Source: Nitrospirota bacterium (GTDB lineage: Bacteria; Nitrospirota; Thermodesulfovibrionia; Thermodesulfovibrionales; UBA6898). From it: a stretch of DNA of 38,686 bases. A program made the position numbers and the translations under genes. Positions 25,585 to 32,883 of the stretch are shown here, one piece after another. Position 1 is the stretch's first letter. Every line of letters begins with the position of its first letter. The DNA is taken from contig JACRHE010000117.1 of assembly GCA_016217695.1 (NCBI GenBank), positions 1-38,686 of the forward strand, written 5' to 3'. The notes beneath the pieces are model-generated. The model was not told the origin of the DNA. It worked only from the letters and a program-made list of their open reading frames with translations, and searched no databases.

Positions 25585-25759
25585 GGTTGTTTCTCTGTCT
25601 GCCGGTCTTATGGATAAAGATGCCGGTAACTATGATGAAGATTCCCCATACCCCGAAAAGGTATTCGGGAAGGGAAAGACCGAATATGACAAGAAAAGGC
25701 CAGTTAAAAAGCAGGGTTCCGATAAAAAAAAGGAAAGGCCAGAATTCTTTGCTGTTCAT
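25577..25759 (-). CDS. Small two-helix membrane protein upstream of the sensor kinase
   Basis: A 60-residue protein with two hydrophobic helices (about 6-26 and 29-50) and a basic tail HKTGRQRNNR. The pattern (NWPFL between the helices) resembles small proteins encoded immediately before SSS-domain kinases in other bacteria, which I recall only in general terms. It overlaps the kinase gene by 8 bases, which supports a real, translated gene and a joint function, perhaps in stabilising the transporter-like sensor. No Shine-Dalgarno sequence precedes its ATG. Confidence 0.7.
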   Translation of the reverse strand: MNSKEFWPFLFFIGTLLFNWPFLVIFGLSLPEYLFGVWGIFIIVTGIFIHKTGRQRNNRV

Positions 25760-25765
25760 TAAGAA

Positions 25766-25795
25766 AATGTATCACGACAACATGGTAATTATCAA
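25766..25795 (-). promoter_or_regulatory. Sigma-70-type promoter before the small protein and sensor kinase
   Basis: On the minus strand TTGATA (25790-25795) is separated by 18 bases from TACATT (25766-25771), with a TGA extended -10 directly upstream of it. The expected start is six or seven bases on, at or next to the ATG at 25759. The message may therefore be leaderless, which fits the lack of a ribosome site. Confidence 0.45.
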
Positions 25796-25841
25796 CACTG
25801 CTTTTGGGCGCTCCCGACCGGCATGAGCGTTTGGGGCTCTT

Positions 25842-26645
25842 CTATCTCACTATGATACCGGCGTATCCGACAACACTGTCGTAATCACCGCTGACATCTC
25901 CGGAGGTTGCATATTTAACCAGCCGGGAGGAACCTGCTCCCAGCAACCTTGCAGCTGCAAGCATGACAGTTGCCGGGAGATATCCGCACATGGTGATCCC
26001 TTCCCTGCGGACAGTCTCATATAGTCCCTCGGGATCGACCGCCAGCATCCTGTCGATGGCCTTTTTGTCTTTCTGCCTCGCCACCTTGTCAGGGAGATAG
26101 TGGCTCATATCCGAGCTCGCAAGAATCACTACCGGGTAATCCACGCTCTTTATTGCCCTGGCGAGCCCCTCGGCAAGTTCGAGACAGGCATCTATGCCGG
26201 CAGAGAGAAGCGCGACAGGCACAATCTTTATATCGTGCGAGAAATAGGAGATAAACGGAAGTTGGACCTCAAGGGAGTGCTCAAAGAGATGGGCCTGGGA
26301 ATCCCTCTTTACGCTCGTGGTATTCAGCAGGATCTTGCCTGAGAGCTTTCTGTCGATCTCGAAGACACCCGTAGGGATCTCCCACTCGCCCTCTTCCATC
26401 AGGGATATCGGAGAGCCCAGCCCGGTATGGTTAGGGCCGAGCATCAGGAAGGTCTTCGGGAAATTAATGGACGAGTAGACAGCTCCGGCAACAGGGCCTG
26501 AGTAGACCAGACCGGCATGAGGGACAACAATGCCTATGGCATCCTCTTTGGCGGCGTTTTTGTCCACATACTGGCCAACCTGCTCTGTCAGGCGGGGCCC
26601 GGTGCCATGATAAAACTGTCCGGCTACGGCAGGCGGTCTCCTCAT
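25842..26645 (-). CDS. Memo-family protein (AmmeMemoRadiSam system protein B)
   Basis: A 267-residue protein of the Memo family. Landmarks are VPHAGLVYSG with H43, GPNHTG with H73, FEHSLEVQLPF, SSDMSHY with H182 and MCGYLP with C220. The His/His/Cys set corresponds to the metal site of human MEMO1, as I recall it. In bacteria this protein often occurs with an AMMECR1 protein and a radical SAM enzyme; neither is in this window. Its function in bacteria is not settled. The gene lies 58 bases after dnaB on the same strand, so it may be the third gene of the rplI-dnaB transcript. Confidence 0.92.
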   Translation of the reverse strand: MRRPPAVAGQFYHGTGPRLTEQVGQYVDKNAAKEDAIGIVVPHAGLVYSGPVAGAVYSSINFPKTFLMLGPNHTGLGSPISLMEEGEWEIPTGVFEIDRKLSGKILLNTTSVKRDSQAHLFEHSLEVQLPFISYFSHDIKIVPVALLSAGIDACLELAEGLARAIKSVDYPVVILASSDMSHYLPDKVARQKDKKAIDRMLAVDPEGLYETVRREGITMCGYLPATVMLAAARLLGAGSSRLVKYATSGDVSGDYDSVVGYAGIIVR

Positions 26646-26703
26646 ACGGCCTCCTTCAGGATATTGATATCAGTCCCGATGCCGCAAGGAAATCGGGTAC
26701 AGC

Positions 26704-28083
26704 CTAAAAGGTCTCTTCCTCTTCGATATCATGGAACTCCCTGTCGGTATGGTCCACAAACCTCGTGCAACGAGAGAGGAAGGTAAGGTTTATCTTGTTC
26801 GTCGGACCATTTCTCTGCTTGGCCACGTCGATTATCGCCTTTCCCCTGTTGTCGGAAGAATCCTTGTTGTAGGCCTCATCGCGGTAAAGAAAGATAATAA
26901 CATCAGCATCCTGCTCGATAGCGCCGGATTCCCTGAGGTCGGCGAGGGTCGGCTGCTTATTGCCGCCGCGCGTCTCAACTCCCCTGTTGAGCTGACTGAG
27001 GGCGAGCACAGGGACCTTCATCTCCTTGGCAAGCGCCTTGAGGGAACGGGATATGTCGGAGATCTCCTGCTCCCTTCTTTCGAACTTTCCTCTGCCCTTC
27101 ATCAGCTGAAGATAGTCGACGATCACCATGCTGAGGCCATGGGACGTCTTCAGCCTCCTGGCCTTTGCCCTCATCTCGAGGACCGTAATGCCGGAAGAAT
27201 CATCTATAAAAATCGGGGCCTCCGCAAGCTTTCCGGCAGCGGTCGTGAGCTTGTGCCAGTCATCCTTCCTGTTGATGAAGCCCTTTCTCACATTGTTCGA
27301 ATCAACCATGGCCTCGGAGCACAGCATCCTGAATGCGAGCTGTTCCTTGGACATCTCAAGACTGAAGATGGCCACAGGCTCTTTAAGCTCAACGCCGACG
27401 TGCTGGGCAATATTGAGGCAGAAGGCGGTCTTTCCCATACCCGGTCTTCCGCCGATAATGATGAGATCGCCCTTTTGAAAGCCTGTAGTCAGCTCATCGA
27501 GCTCCTTGAACCCCGACGACACCCCTGTGATAGCCTCTTTCCTGTCGTACAGATGCTCGATCATATGGAAGCTGTCTTTTATAAGCTCGTTCATGGTGAC
27601 GAAAGAGGTATTGATCCTCTTGTCAGCTATATCGAAGATCTTCTTTTCCGCATTATCGACGAGCTCATCAGCATCCATATCGCCGTCATAGACGCTGCCG
27701 GCGATCTCGGTTACAGAACGGAGAAGCCCGCGTAGCAGGGCCTTTTCCCTGACGATCTTCGCGTGGTATCTGATATTTGCCGAAGTCGGGATAGTCGTGA
27801 CAAGTGTAGTGAGGTATTGCGAGCCGCCGACAGTCTCAAGATCGTTTTTTGTCTTCAGGTAATCGGTAAGCGTGATAAGGTCAATAGGCTCGCTCCGGTT
27901 AAAGAGCTCTTCCATGGCGATGAATATCTTCCTGTGCGACTCCCTGTAGAAGTCTTCGGAATGCAGGAGTTCAACGGTCGTAGTAATCGCGGAGTTATCG
28001 AGCAGGATCGCGCCCAGTACAGACTGCTCCGCCTCGACATTCTGAGGCGGGAGCTTGTCTAAAGTTGCTTCAAGGTCTTTCAT
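26704..28083 (-). CDS. dnaB: Replicative DNA helicase DnaB
   Basis: A 459-residue hexameric helicase that unwinds DNA at the replication fork. The N-terminal primase-binding domain begins LPPQNVEAEQSVLGAIL. The RecA-like C-terminal domain has Walker A GGRPGMGKTAF, Walker B MVIVDYLQLM, VLALSQLNRGVE and DLRESGAIEQDAD. No intein is present and length is normal. The ATG overlaps the rplI stop codon (ATGA). This rplI-dnaB order is common in bacteria, but the usual upstream rpsF-ssb-rpsR genes are not here. Confidence 0.98.
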   Translation of the reverse strand: MKDLEATLDKLPPQNVEAEQSVLGAILLDNSAITTTVELLHSEDFYRESHRKIFIAMEELFNRSEPIDLITLTDYLKTKNDLETVGGSQYLTTLVTTIPTSANIRYHAKIVREKALLRGLLRSVTEIAGSVYDGDMDADELVDNAEKKIFDIADKRINTSFVTMNELIKDSFHMIEHLYDRKEAITGVSSGFKELDELTTGFQKGDLIIIGGRPGMGKTAFCLNIAQHVGVELKEPVAIFSLEMSKEQLAFRMLCSEAMVDSNNVRKGFINRKDDWHKLTTAAGKLAEAPIFIDDSSGITVLEMRAKARRLKTSHGLSMVIVDYLQLMKGRGKFERREQEISDISRSLKALAKEMKVPVLALSQLNRGVETRGGNKQPTLADLRESGAIEQDADVIIFLYRDEAYNKDSSDNRGKAIIDVAKQRNGPTNKINLTFLSRCTRFVDHTDREFHDIEEEETF

Positions 28084-28523
28084 TCCTGCACAACATTTAC
28101 TTTAACCGAGGCAGACACCTCGGGGTGAATCTTCACTTCAACGGAATAGGTTCCGAGCCTCTTTATCGGTTCTTCTATCGAGATCTTCTTCTTGTCGAAA
28201 TCAAACCCCTCGGCCTTCAGGGCCTCGGCAATATCCATATTCGTAACAGAGCCGAACAACTTCTCCTCTTCGCCTGACTTTGCCCTGATCGTAAGGGTAA
28301 GAGAGGAGAGCTTATCCGCAGTCGCCTTCAGCGAGTCTTTAAGCTTGGCAGCCTTTTCCAGAAGAAGCTTCTTGTGATGCTCGAACTCCTTCACATTCTT
28401 CTCATTTGCCACAACTGCCATCTTTTTAGGAAAGAGAAAATTCCTCGCATATCCTTCGGCAACTGTGACAACATCTCCCAGACTGCCGAGGTTCTTCACG
28501 TCTTCCTTGAGAAATACCTTCAT
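28080..28523 (-). CDS. rplI: Ribosomal protein L9
   Basis: A 147-residue large-subunit protein that binds 23S rRNA near the L1 stalk. The N-terminal domain MKVFLKEDVKNLGSLGDVV...GYARNFLFP is unmistakable. It is followed by the long charged helix and the C-terminal domain with KLFGSVTNMDIAEAL. The frame is open upstream to 28565, but the ATG at 28521-28523 is the true start: it gives the family N-terminus, and GGAGG lies at 28534-28538. The upstream part contains the promoter. Coupled to dnaB by ATGA overlap. Confidence 0.98.
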   Translation of the reverse strand: MKVFLKEDVKNLGSLGDVVTVAEGYARNFLFPKKMAVVANEKNVKEFEHHKKLLLEKAAKLKDSLKATADKLSSLTLTIRAKSGEEEKLFGSVTNMDIAEALKAEGFDFDKKKISIEEPIKRLGTYSVEVKIHPEVSASVKVNVVQE

Positions 28524-28555
28524 AAAAATATATCCTCCGATCGTTTTTTTGTTTA

Positions 28556-28583
28556 AGTATAACATAACGTATCAGATTCAAAA
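28556..28583 (-). promoter_or_regulatory. Sigma-70-type promoter for rplI-dnaB
   Basis: The minus strand has TTTTGA (28578-28583), 16 bases, then TATACT (28556-28561). The predicted start near 28549 leaves a leader of about 25 bases with a GGAGG ribosome site before the L9 ATG. The -10 is good and the -35 moderate. Confidence 0.5.
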
Positions 28584-28701
28584 CAGCCTTCGGCCAAGAC
28601 GGCCATACCACAATCCACAATGCGTATATACTTGCGTCAGTCTCTGATATTTATTGACCACTTGTCTATCAGTTTCTTACCTTCTTAACTAACAGAATTT
28701 C

Positions 28702-28730
28702 TTGACTCGTCCATTTTACAATGCTATATT
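28702..28730 (+). promoter_or_regulatory. Sigma-70-type promoter for the FadL-family gene
   Basis: TTGACT (28702-28707) and TATATT (28725-28730) are separated by exactly 17 bases, close to consensus. The leader of about 38 bases carries AAAGGAGA before the ATG at 28776. The surrounding 252-base gap (28524-28775) also holds the divergent rplI promoter and no visible gene. Confidence 0.75.
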
Positions 28731-28775
28731 CTTTTTCATATTCGTCCATCATGCAAAATCCAAAGGAGATCGCTA

Positions 28776-30047
28776 ATGAAAAGGCTTCTGTCTTCAGTGC
28801 TGGTCGCACTCTGTATCCTCTCTTTTGCAGGCATCTCAGCTGCCACAAACGGAGATAATCTCATCGGTATCGGACCAATCTCCAGGTCCATGGGAGGAGT
28901 CGGCATAGCTGCGCCCCAGGATGCAATAAGCGCAGTTTTTTCGAACCCCGCAGCTATGTGCTTCGGCCCTTTCTGTCCGGGCTCGGGCTTCGACTTTGCC
29001 GGTACGATCTTCATGCCTACGACCCACACCCGTATCACCATCCCGGCCTTCGGCCTTGATACAGGCAGACAGAGAAGCGATTCGGACCTCTACCTTATTC
29101 CGGCAATCGGTATCTCATCACCCATCTCCCAGGACCTCCGCTTCGGTCTCGCAGCATACGGCGTATCCGGTCTCGGGGTCGATTACCGCGAAAAAATGGA
29201 CCTGGACCCCGGCACCCCCGGCAACCAGTCTGTTTATACGAACCTTATGATCATGAAGTTCGCGCCTAACCTTGCTTATATGGTCAACCCCAACTTCTCT
29301 GTCGGCGGCGCGATACATATCAATTACGCAGCCCTTGATCTTGCTGAAGGCCAGGCCCCGGGCTACAGCGCAGGCGTTCAGCTTGGAGCCATTTACAAGA
29401 GCGGTCCACTGTCATTGGGCGCCACATATGTGTCTCAGCAAAAGGCGAAGCACAAGAAGGTGGCAAATTTTGACGCTGCATTCGGAGATCTGCAGATGGA
29501 TGACCTTAAGCTCGGAAGTCCCCAGTATTTCGGTCTCGGAGCAGCCTTTGAGCCGGTCAGAAACGTCCTCCTGGTAGAGGCTAATGCAAAATGGCTCAAC
29601 TGGGCCGATGCCGCAGGATATGAGGATTTCGGCTGGAAAAACCAGTGGGTATTCAATATCGGAGCGCAGTACAAGCCCACGCCGCAGGTCTCATTGAGGG
29701 CCGGCTTCAATTACGGCAGGAATCCGGTCAGAAACAATGTATTGAGCGGCAGCACTCCTCCTGTCTCTGTTCAGGGCAAGTCTGTCCCGCAGTTTCAGTA
29801 TGAGATCCTCAGGCTCTCAGGTTTTCCTGCGATCGTAGAATCTCATATCACCGCCGGACTCGGATACCAGCTAACAAAAAGCGTATCTATCGATCTCGGC
29901 CTTGTGTACGCCTTCAAAAAATCGATGAAAGAGACCGGCACAGCGGCCTTCCCTGACGGTTCAGGCGGCTTCGTGGTCGTGCCTGTATCCATTGAATCAG
30001 ACCTTCAGGAAACAGCGCTTGATTTCGGCATAACCTGGAAATTCTAA
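28776..30047 (+). CDS. OmpP1/FadL family outer-membrane protein
   Basis: A 423-residue beta-barrel protein of the family that moves long-chain fatty acids or other hydrophobic compounds across the outer membrane. A signal peptide covers about 1-22 (MKRLLSS..., cut near ISA-AT). The mature N-terminus has GIGPISRSMGGVGIAAPQDAISAVFSNPAAM, the typical plug segment. Many alternating-hydrophobic strands follow, ending in LDFGITWKF with the terminal Phe needed for barrel assembly. Length is normal. The gene is monocistronic: it has its own promoter (28702-28730), a good ribosome site and a terminator at 30061-30096. The substrate is unknown. Confidence 0.92.
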   Translation: MKRLLSSVLVALCILSFAGISAATNGDNLIGIGPISRSMGGVGIAAPQDAISAVFSNPAAMCFGPFCPGSGFDFAGTIFMPTTHTRITIPAFGLDTGRQRSDSDLYLIPAIGISSPISQDLRFGLAAYGVSGLGVDYREKMDLDPGTPGNQSVYTNLMIMKFAPNLAYMVNPNFSVGGAIHINYAALDLAEGQAPGYSAGVQLGAIYKSGPLSLGATYVSQQKAKHKKVANFDAAFGDLQMDDLKLGSPQYFGLGAAFEPVRNVLLVEANAKWLNWADAAGYEDFGWKNQWVFNIGAQYKPTPQVSLRAGFNYGRNPVRNNVLSGSTPPVSVQGKSVPQFQYEILRLSGFPAIVESHITAGLGYQLTKSVSIDLGLVYAFKKSMKETGTAAFPDGSGGFVVVPVSIESDLQETALDFGITWKF

Positions 30048-30060
30048 GATACTCTTTATC

Positions 30061-30096
30061 AGAAGAAGGGACGCTTGTGCGTCCCCTCTTCTTTTC
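30061..30096 (+). terminator. Intrinsic terminator after the FadL-family gene
   Basis: AGAAGAAGGGACGC (30061-30074), loop TTGT, GCGTCCCCTCTTCT (30079-30092) form a 14-base-pair stem with one A-C mismatch, followed by a short T-rich tail (TTC). It lies 13 bases after the stop codon. Confidence 0.8.
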
Positions 30097-30126
30097 ATAT
30101 CAACCTGATGGTTAATTCTGAGCAGG

Positions 30127-30345
30127 CTAAACTCTTTTTTCGAAGGTAATCATTATTTCGCTATCGGCTTTACTCTCGGCACTTACAACATAATCACCGA
30201 TATCCTGTTTTATGGGTGAGATGCTGAGCTTGCTTCCTGTAGCCTTCAAGGTGACACACGGCAGACTGTCTTTGCTTGGTCGTTTATGATTATCTCCAAC
30301 GCCATTTCCCCAGGCTGCATTACAGCGGCAGATCGTTTGGACAGC
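30127..30345 (-). pseudogene. Possible gene remnant downstream of the M50 peptidase gene
   Basis: A 72-codon open frame on the minus strand without an ATG. It starts just after an in-frame stop and ends in a lysine/serine-rich stretch containing KATGSKLSISPIKQDIGDYVV and SEIMITFEKRV. The composition looks protein-like (no Arg-rich junk pattern). A second frame begins at an ATG with MALEIIINDQAKTV and stops soon after, so the two could be pieces of one frameshifted small gene. There is no homologue I recognise. The rest of the gap (30097-30354) shows nothing else. Confidence 0.25.
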
Positions 30346-30354
30346 TTACGCGGG

Positions 30355-31191
30355 CTAAAATATCTGGATCGGCACAGGCATAAAGGTCAGGACAAAGATC
30401 GCGAGAGTTATCCAGCCCAGCATCTTTCTCCTGGGATCCAGGGGTATTTCAGAATACTCGATCGGCGGATGCTTCAGGCCGATCAGAAAATAGAGAAGCG
30501 CTGCCCATAACAGCCATCCTTCAAAGACTGCCACCCCGAGAATCACAAGCACGATGATGAGCACCCTCGAAAGCCTCAGGTGTTTTTCTCCGAGCAGCGC
30601 AAAGGCTATATGCCCGCCGTCGAGCTGACCAATGGGTATAAGGTTCAGGGAGGTCACAAAGAAACCTATCCAGCCGGCGAGCGCCACAGGATGCAGAAAG
30701 ACGTCATGATTGGCAGGGATCTGCCCCACAATCAGCTTTGACAGGCCTAAAAAGAGGAGGGAATCTCCCAGGATCATAATGCCCTCCTTAGTTGGAACAG
30801 GCATAACCTTTGAAAGATAGAGCCCGATGATGCTTGCTGCAACAGAAATTATGAAGCCGGCGATAGGGCCTGACGCGCCGATATCGATAAGGGCGTTCCT
30901 TGTATTTATTTTCGACTTCATCTTGATGACAGCGCCGAGGGTGCCGAAGAGATTCGGCGCCGGGATGAAGTAAGGAAGCGTAGCCTCAACTCCGTGCCTT
31001 TTCGAAAATATATAATGAGCGGATTCATGACAGAGAAGTATCAACATAAGTGTAGCGGAAAAAGGAAGCCCGACGTATATCTTCGATGGCTCCTCCATAA
31101 GATCGATGCCCTCATGCAATGCTCCGACAGACAAGGTCGACAGGAAGGTTAGTATGAAGAGTATGATATTAATCCAGGGGAAACGTTTCAT
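30355..31191 (-). CDS. Site-2 protease-like membrane metallopeptidase (M50)
   Basis: A 278-residue membrane protein with about six to seven helices. The zinc motif HESAH is at 55-59, inside a helix. The second motif, NLIPIGQLDGGH, supplies the third ligand aspartate, as in the M50 site-2 protease group. No PDZ domain is present, which separates it from RseP; it is closer to the EGY1/sporulation IVFB-like or 'site-2 protease family' of unknown target. The ATG overlaps the rimO stop (ATGA), so it is the last gene of the lon-thiL-rimO run. Its substrate may be a membrane-bound regulator; no candidate is next to it. Confidence 0.9.
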   Translation of the reverse strand: MKRFPWINIILFILTFLSTLSVGALHEGIDLMEEPSKIYVGLPFSATLMLILLCHESAHYIFSKRHGVEATLPYFIPAPNLFGTLGAVIKMKSKINTRNALIDIGASGPIAGFIISVAASIIGLYLSKVMPVPTKEGIMILGDSLLFLGLSKLIVGQIPANHDVFLHPVALAGWIGFFVTSLNLIPIGQLDGGHIAFALLGEKHLRLSRVLIIVLVILGVAVFEGWLLWAALLYFLIGLKHPPIEYSEIPLDPRRKMLGWITLAIFVLTFMPVPIQIF

Positions 31192-32462
31192 CTCCTGATG
31201 GTCCCCATCAGGTCATAATCATATGCCTCGGTTATCCCGATATTGACGAAATCCCCTTTCTTCAGATCTCGCTCTCTCAGCATGACAACCCCGTCTATCT
31301 CAGGAGCCTGGGATGAAAGCCTTGCTATCGTGATATCGTCACCCACTTCGTCAATAAGAGCGCGAAGGGTCTTGCCAACGAGAGCCTTGTTCTTTTCAAG
31401 GGATATGGAAGACTGTATCTCCATAAGCCTGTTGTACCGGGCCTGCCTGATACTGCGCGGGATATGGCCCTTAAGCCTGCAGGCCTCTGTCTCCGCTTCC
31501 TTCGAATAGGTAAAGACCCCGAGCCGGTCAAACTCCATCCTTTGCACAAAATCCGCCAGCCCTTCGAAGTCCTTTTCCGTCTCCTGAGGAAAACCGACGA
31601 TAAAGGTGGTGCGTATGGTAACCTCGGGGATGATCTGCCGGATCTTTTTTATCAACTGCTCAAAGTAACGCCGGCTGCCTCCCCTTCCCATGAGTCTGAG
31701 GATCTTCTCCTCTGAATGCTGAAGAGGCATATCTATGTATCTGCAGACCTTCTGCTCATCGCTGACTGTCTCAAGAAGCCTCTCATCGACCGAAGCAGGA
31801 TAGAGATACAGAAGCCGAATCCAGAAATCCCCCCCTATCGAGGCGATATCCTTTATAAGTCTGCTCAGGTCATATCCCTTCAGACCTTTTCCGTACGAGG
31901 TGATATCCTGGGCAACCAATATCAATTCCTTTGTGCCTGAGCCCACGAGCTCCTCTGCCTCACGCAATACCTCCCCGGGCTCCCTGCCTTTATATGCTCC
32001 GCGTATGCCCGGTATGGCACAGTAGGTACAGCCCCTGTCGCATCCTTCTGCTATCTTCAGATAGGCATACGGCATGTCATGAAGCCGTTCTTCCCTCGGA
32101 GGTGTCGCTGACCCGGCCCTGACCCTGCTGCAGTATTCGATGATCTCTTCGTCCCTGCCCACTCCCCAGATCTCGTCTATCTCGGGTATCTCCTTCTTCA
32201 TGTCCTTGCCGAATCTCTCCGCAAGGCAGCCAAAGACGATCAGCTTCTTGCCCTGTTTCTTATAATCAGAAACCCTGAGGATCTCCTCTATCGACTCTTT
32301 CTTCGCAGCCTCTATAAAGCCGCAGGTATTGACCATGATTACATCCGAATCAGCAGGATCCGAAGAATAGTAGATTCCCTTTTCCCTCAACCGCTTCAGA
32401 AGGTTTTCCGAATCCACGAGGTTCTTGGGACAGCCGAGACTCAGGAGATGGACCTTACCCAC
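31188..32462 (-). CDS. rimO: Ribosomal protein S12 methylthiotransferase RimO
   Basis: A 424-residue radical SAM enzyme that adds a methylthio group to an aspartate of ribosomal protein S12. The N-terminal MTTase domain begins VHLLSLGCPKNLVDSE and has VNTCGFI and FGCLAE, giving the three cysteines of the auxiliary cluster. The radical SAM motif is EGCDRGCTYCAIP (CxxxCxxC). A C-terminal TRAM domain follows. LSLGCPKNLVDSE distinguishes RimO from MiaB. The start is GTG with AGGAG immediately upstream, overlapping the DUF2062 gene by 8 bases. Confidence 0.97.
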   Translation of the reverse strand: MGKVHLLSLGCPKNLVDSENLLKRLREKGIYYSSDPADSDVIMVNTCGFIEAAKKESIEEILRVSDYKKQGKKLIVFGCLAERFGKDMKKEIPEIDEIWGVGRDEEIIEYCSRVRAGSATPPREERLHDMPYAYLKIAEGCDRGCTYCAIPGIRGAYKGREPGEVLREAEELVGSGTKELILVAQDITSYGKGLKGYDLSRLIKDIASIGGDFWIRLLYLYPASVDERLLETVSDEQKVCRYIDMPLQHSEEKILRLMGRGGSRRYFEQLIKKIRQIIPEVTIRTTFIVGFPQETEKDFEGLADFVQRMEFDRLGVFTYSKEAETEACRLKGHIPRSIRQARYNRLMEIQSSISLEKNKALVGKTLRALIDEVGDDITIARLSSQAPEIDGVVMLRERDLKKGDFVNIGITEAYDYDLMGTIRR

Positions 32463-32883
32463 GGCTCCTCTTTACAGCCTTATAGATCACGAGGTACCCC
32501 AGCACTGCTGAAACAACACCCAGAAGGGTGTTGCCGACGACAAACGGCATGAGAAGAGGACGGAACTCCCTGATCAACCCGAGCATCGAGATATGAGACC
32601 AGTCAATATCAGGCATGATATGGTCGATCTGCATAAGCCTCGCTCCCAGCCAGGTACCGAAGGTATATATCGGCACGATAGTCCAGGGGTTTGTAATGAA
32701 CACCCCGATGAGCGTGACTATCCTGTTTAGCTTGAACATCCATGAAACAGCGATCCCCAAAACCGTATGTATACCGAGAAGGGGCGACATGCCGATAAAG
32801 ACGCCGATTGCAAAGGCCACGGCTATCCTGTGCGGCGATTCCTTTATGGACAATATCTGTCTGAGCCTGTCTCTAAAGTGCAA
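32455..32883 (-). CDS. DUF2062 membrane protein
   Basis: A 142-residue protein with three hydrophobic segments and the family motif IAVAFAIGVFIGMSPLLGIHT followed by FITNPWTIVPIYTFGTWLG. DUF2062 proteins are small inner-membrane proteins of unknown role, sometimes fused to glycosyltransferases or found beside cell-envelope genes. The N-terminus overlaps the thiL end by 11 bases and the C-terminus overlaps rimO by 8, so it is firmly inside the operon. Confidence 0.88.
   Translation of the reverse strand: MHFRDRLRQILSIKESPHRIAVAFAIGVFIGMSPLLGIHTVLGIAVSWMFKLNRIVTLIGVFITNPWTIVPIYTFGTWLGARLMQIDHIMPDIDWSHISMLGLIREFRPLLMPFVVGNTLLGVVSAVLGYLVIYKAVKRSRG

Noticed and set aside
26731-27735. 334-codon open frame on the plus strand opposite dnaB
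   Set aside because: It lies wholly antisense to a confident dnaB gene, has no domain I recognise and no ribosome site; it is a codon-bias shadow.
28524-28565. Upstream ATG for ribosomal protein L9
   Set aside because: It would add 14 non-family residues across the promoter; the later ATG has the ribosome site.
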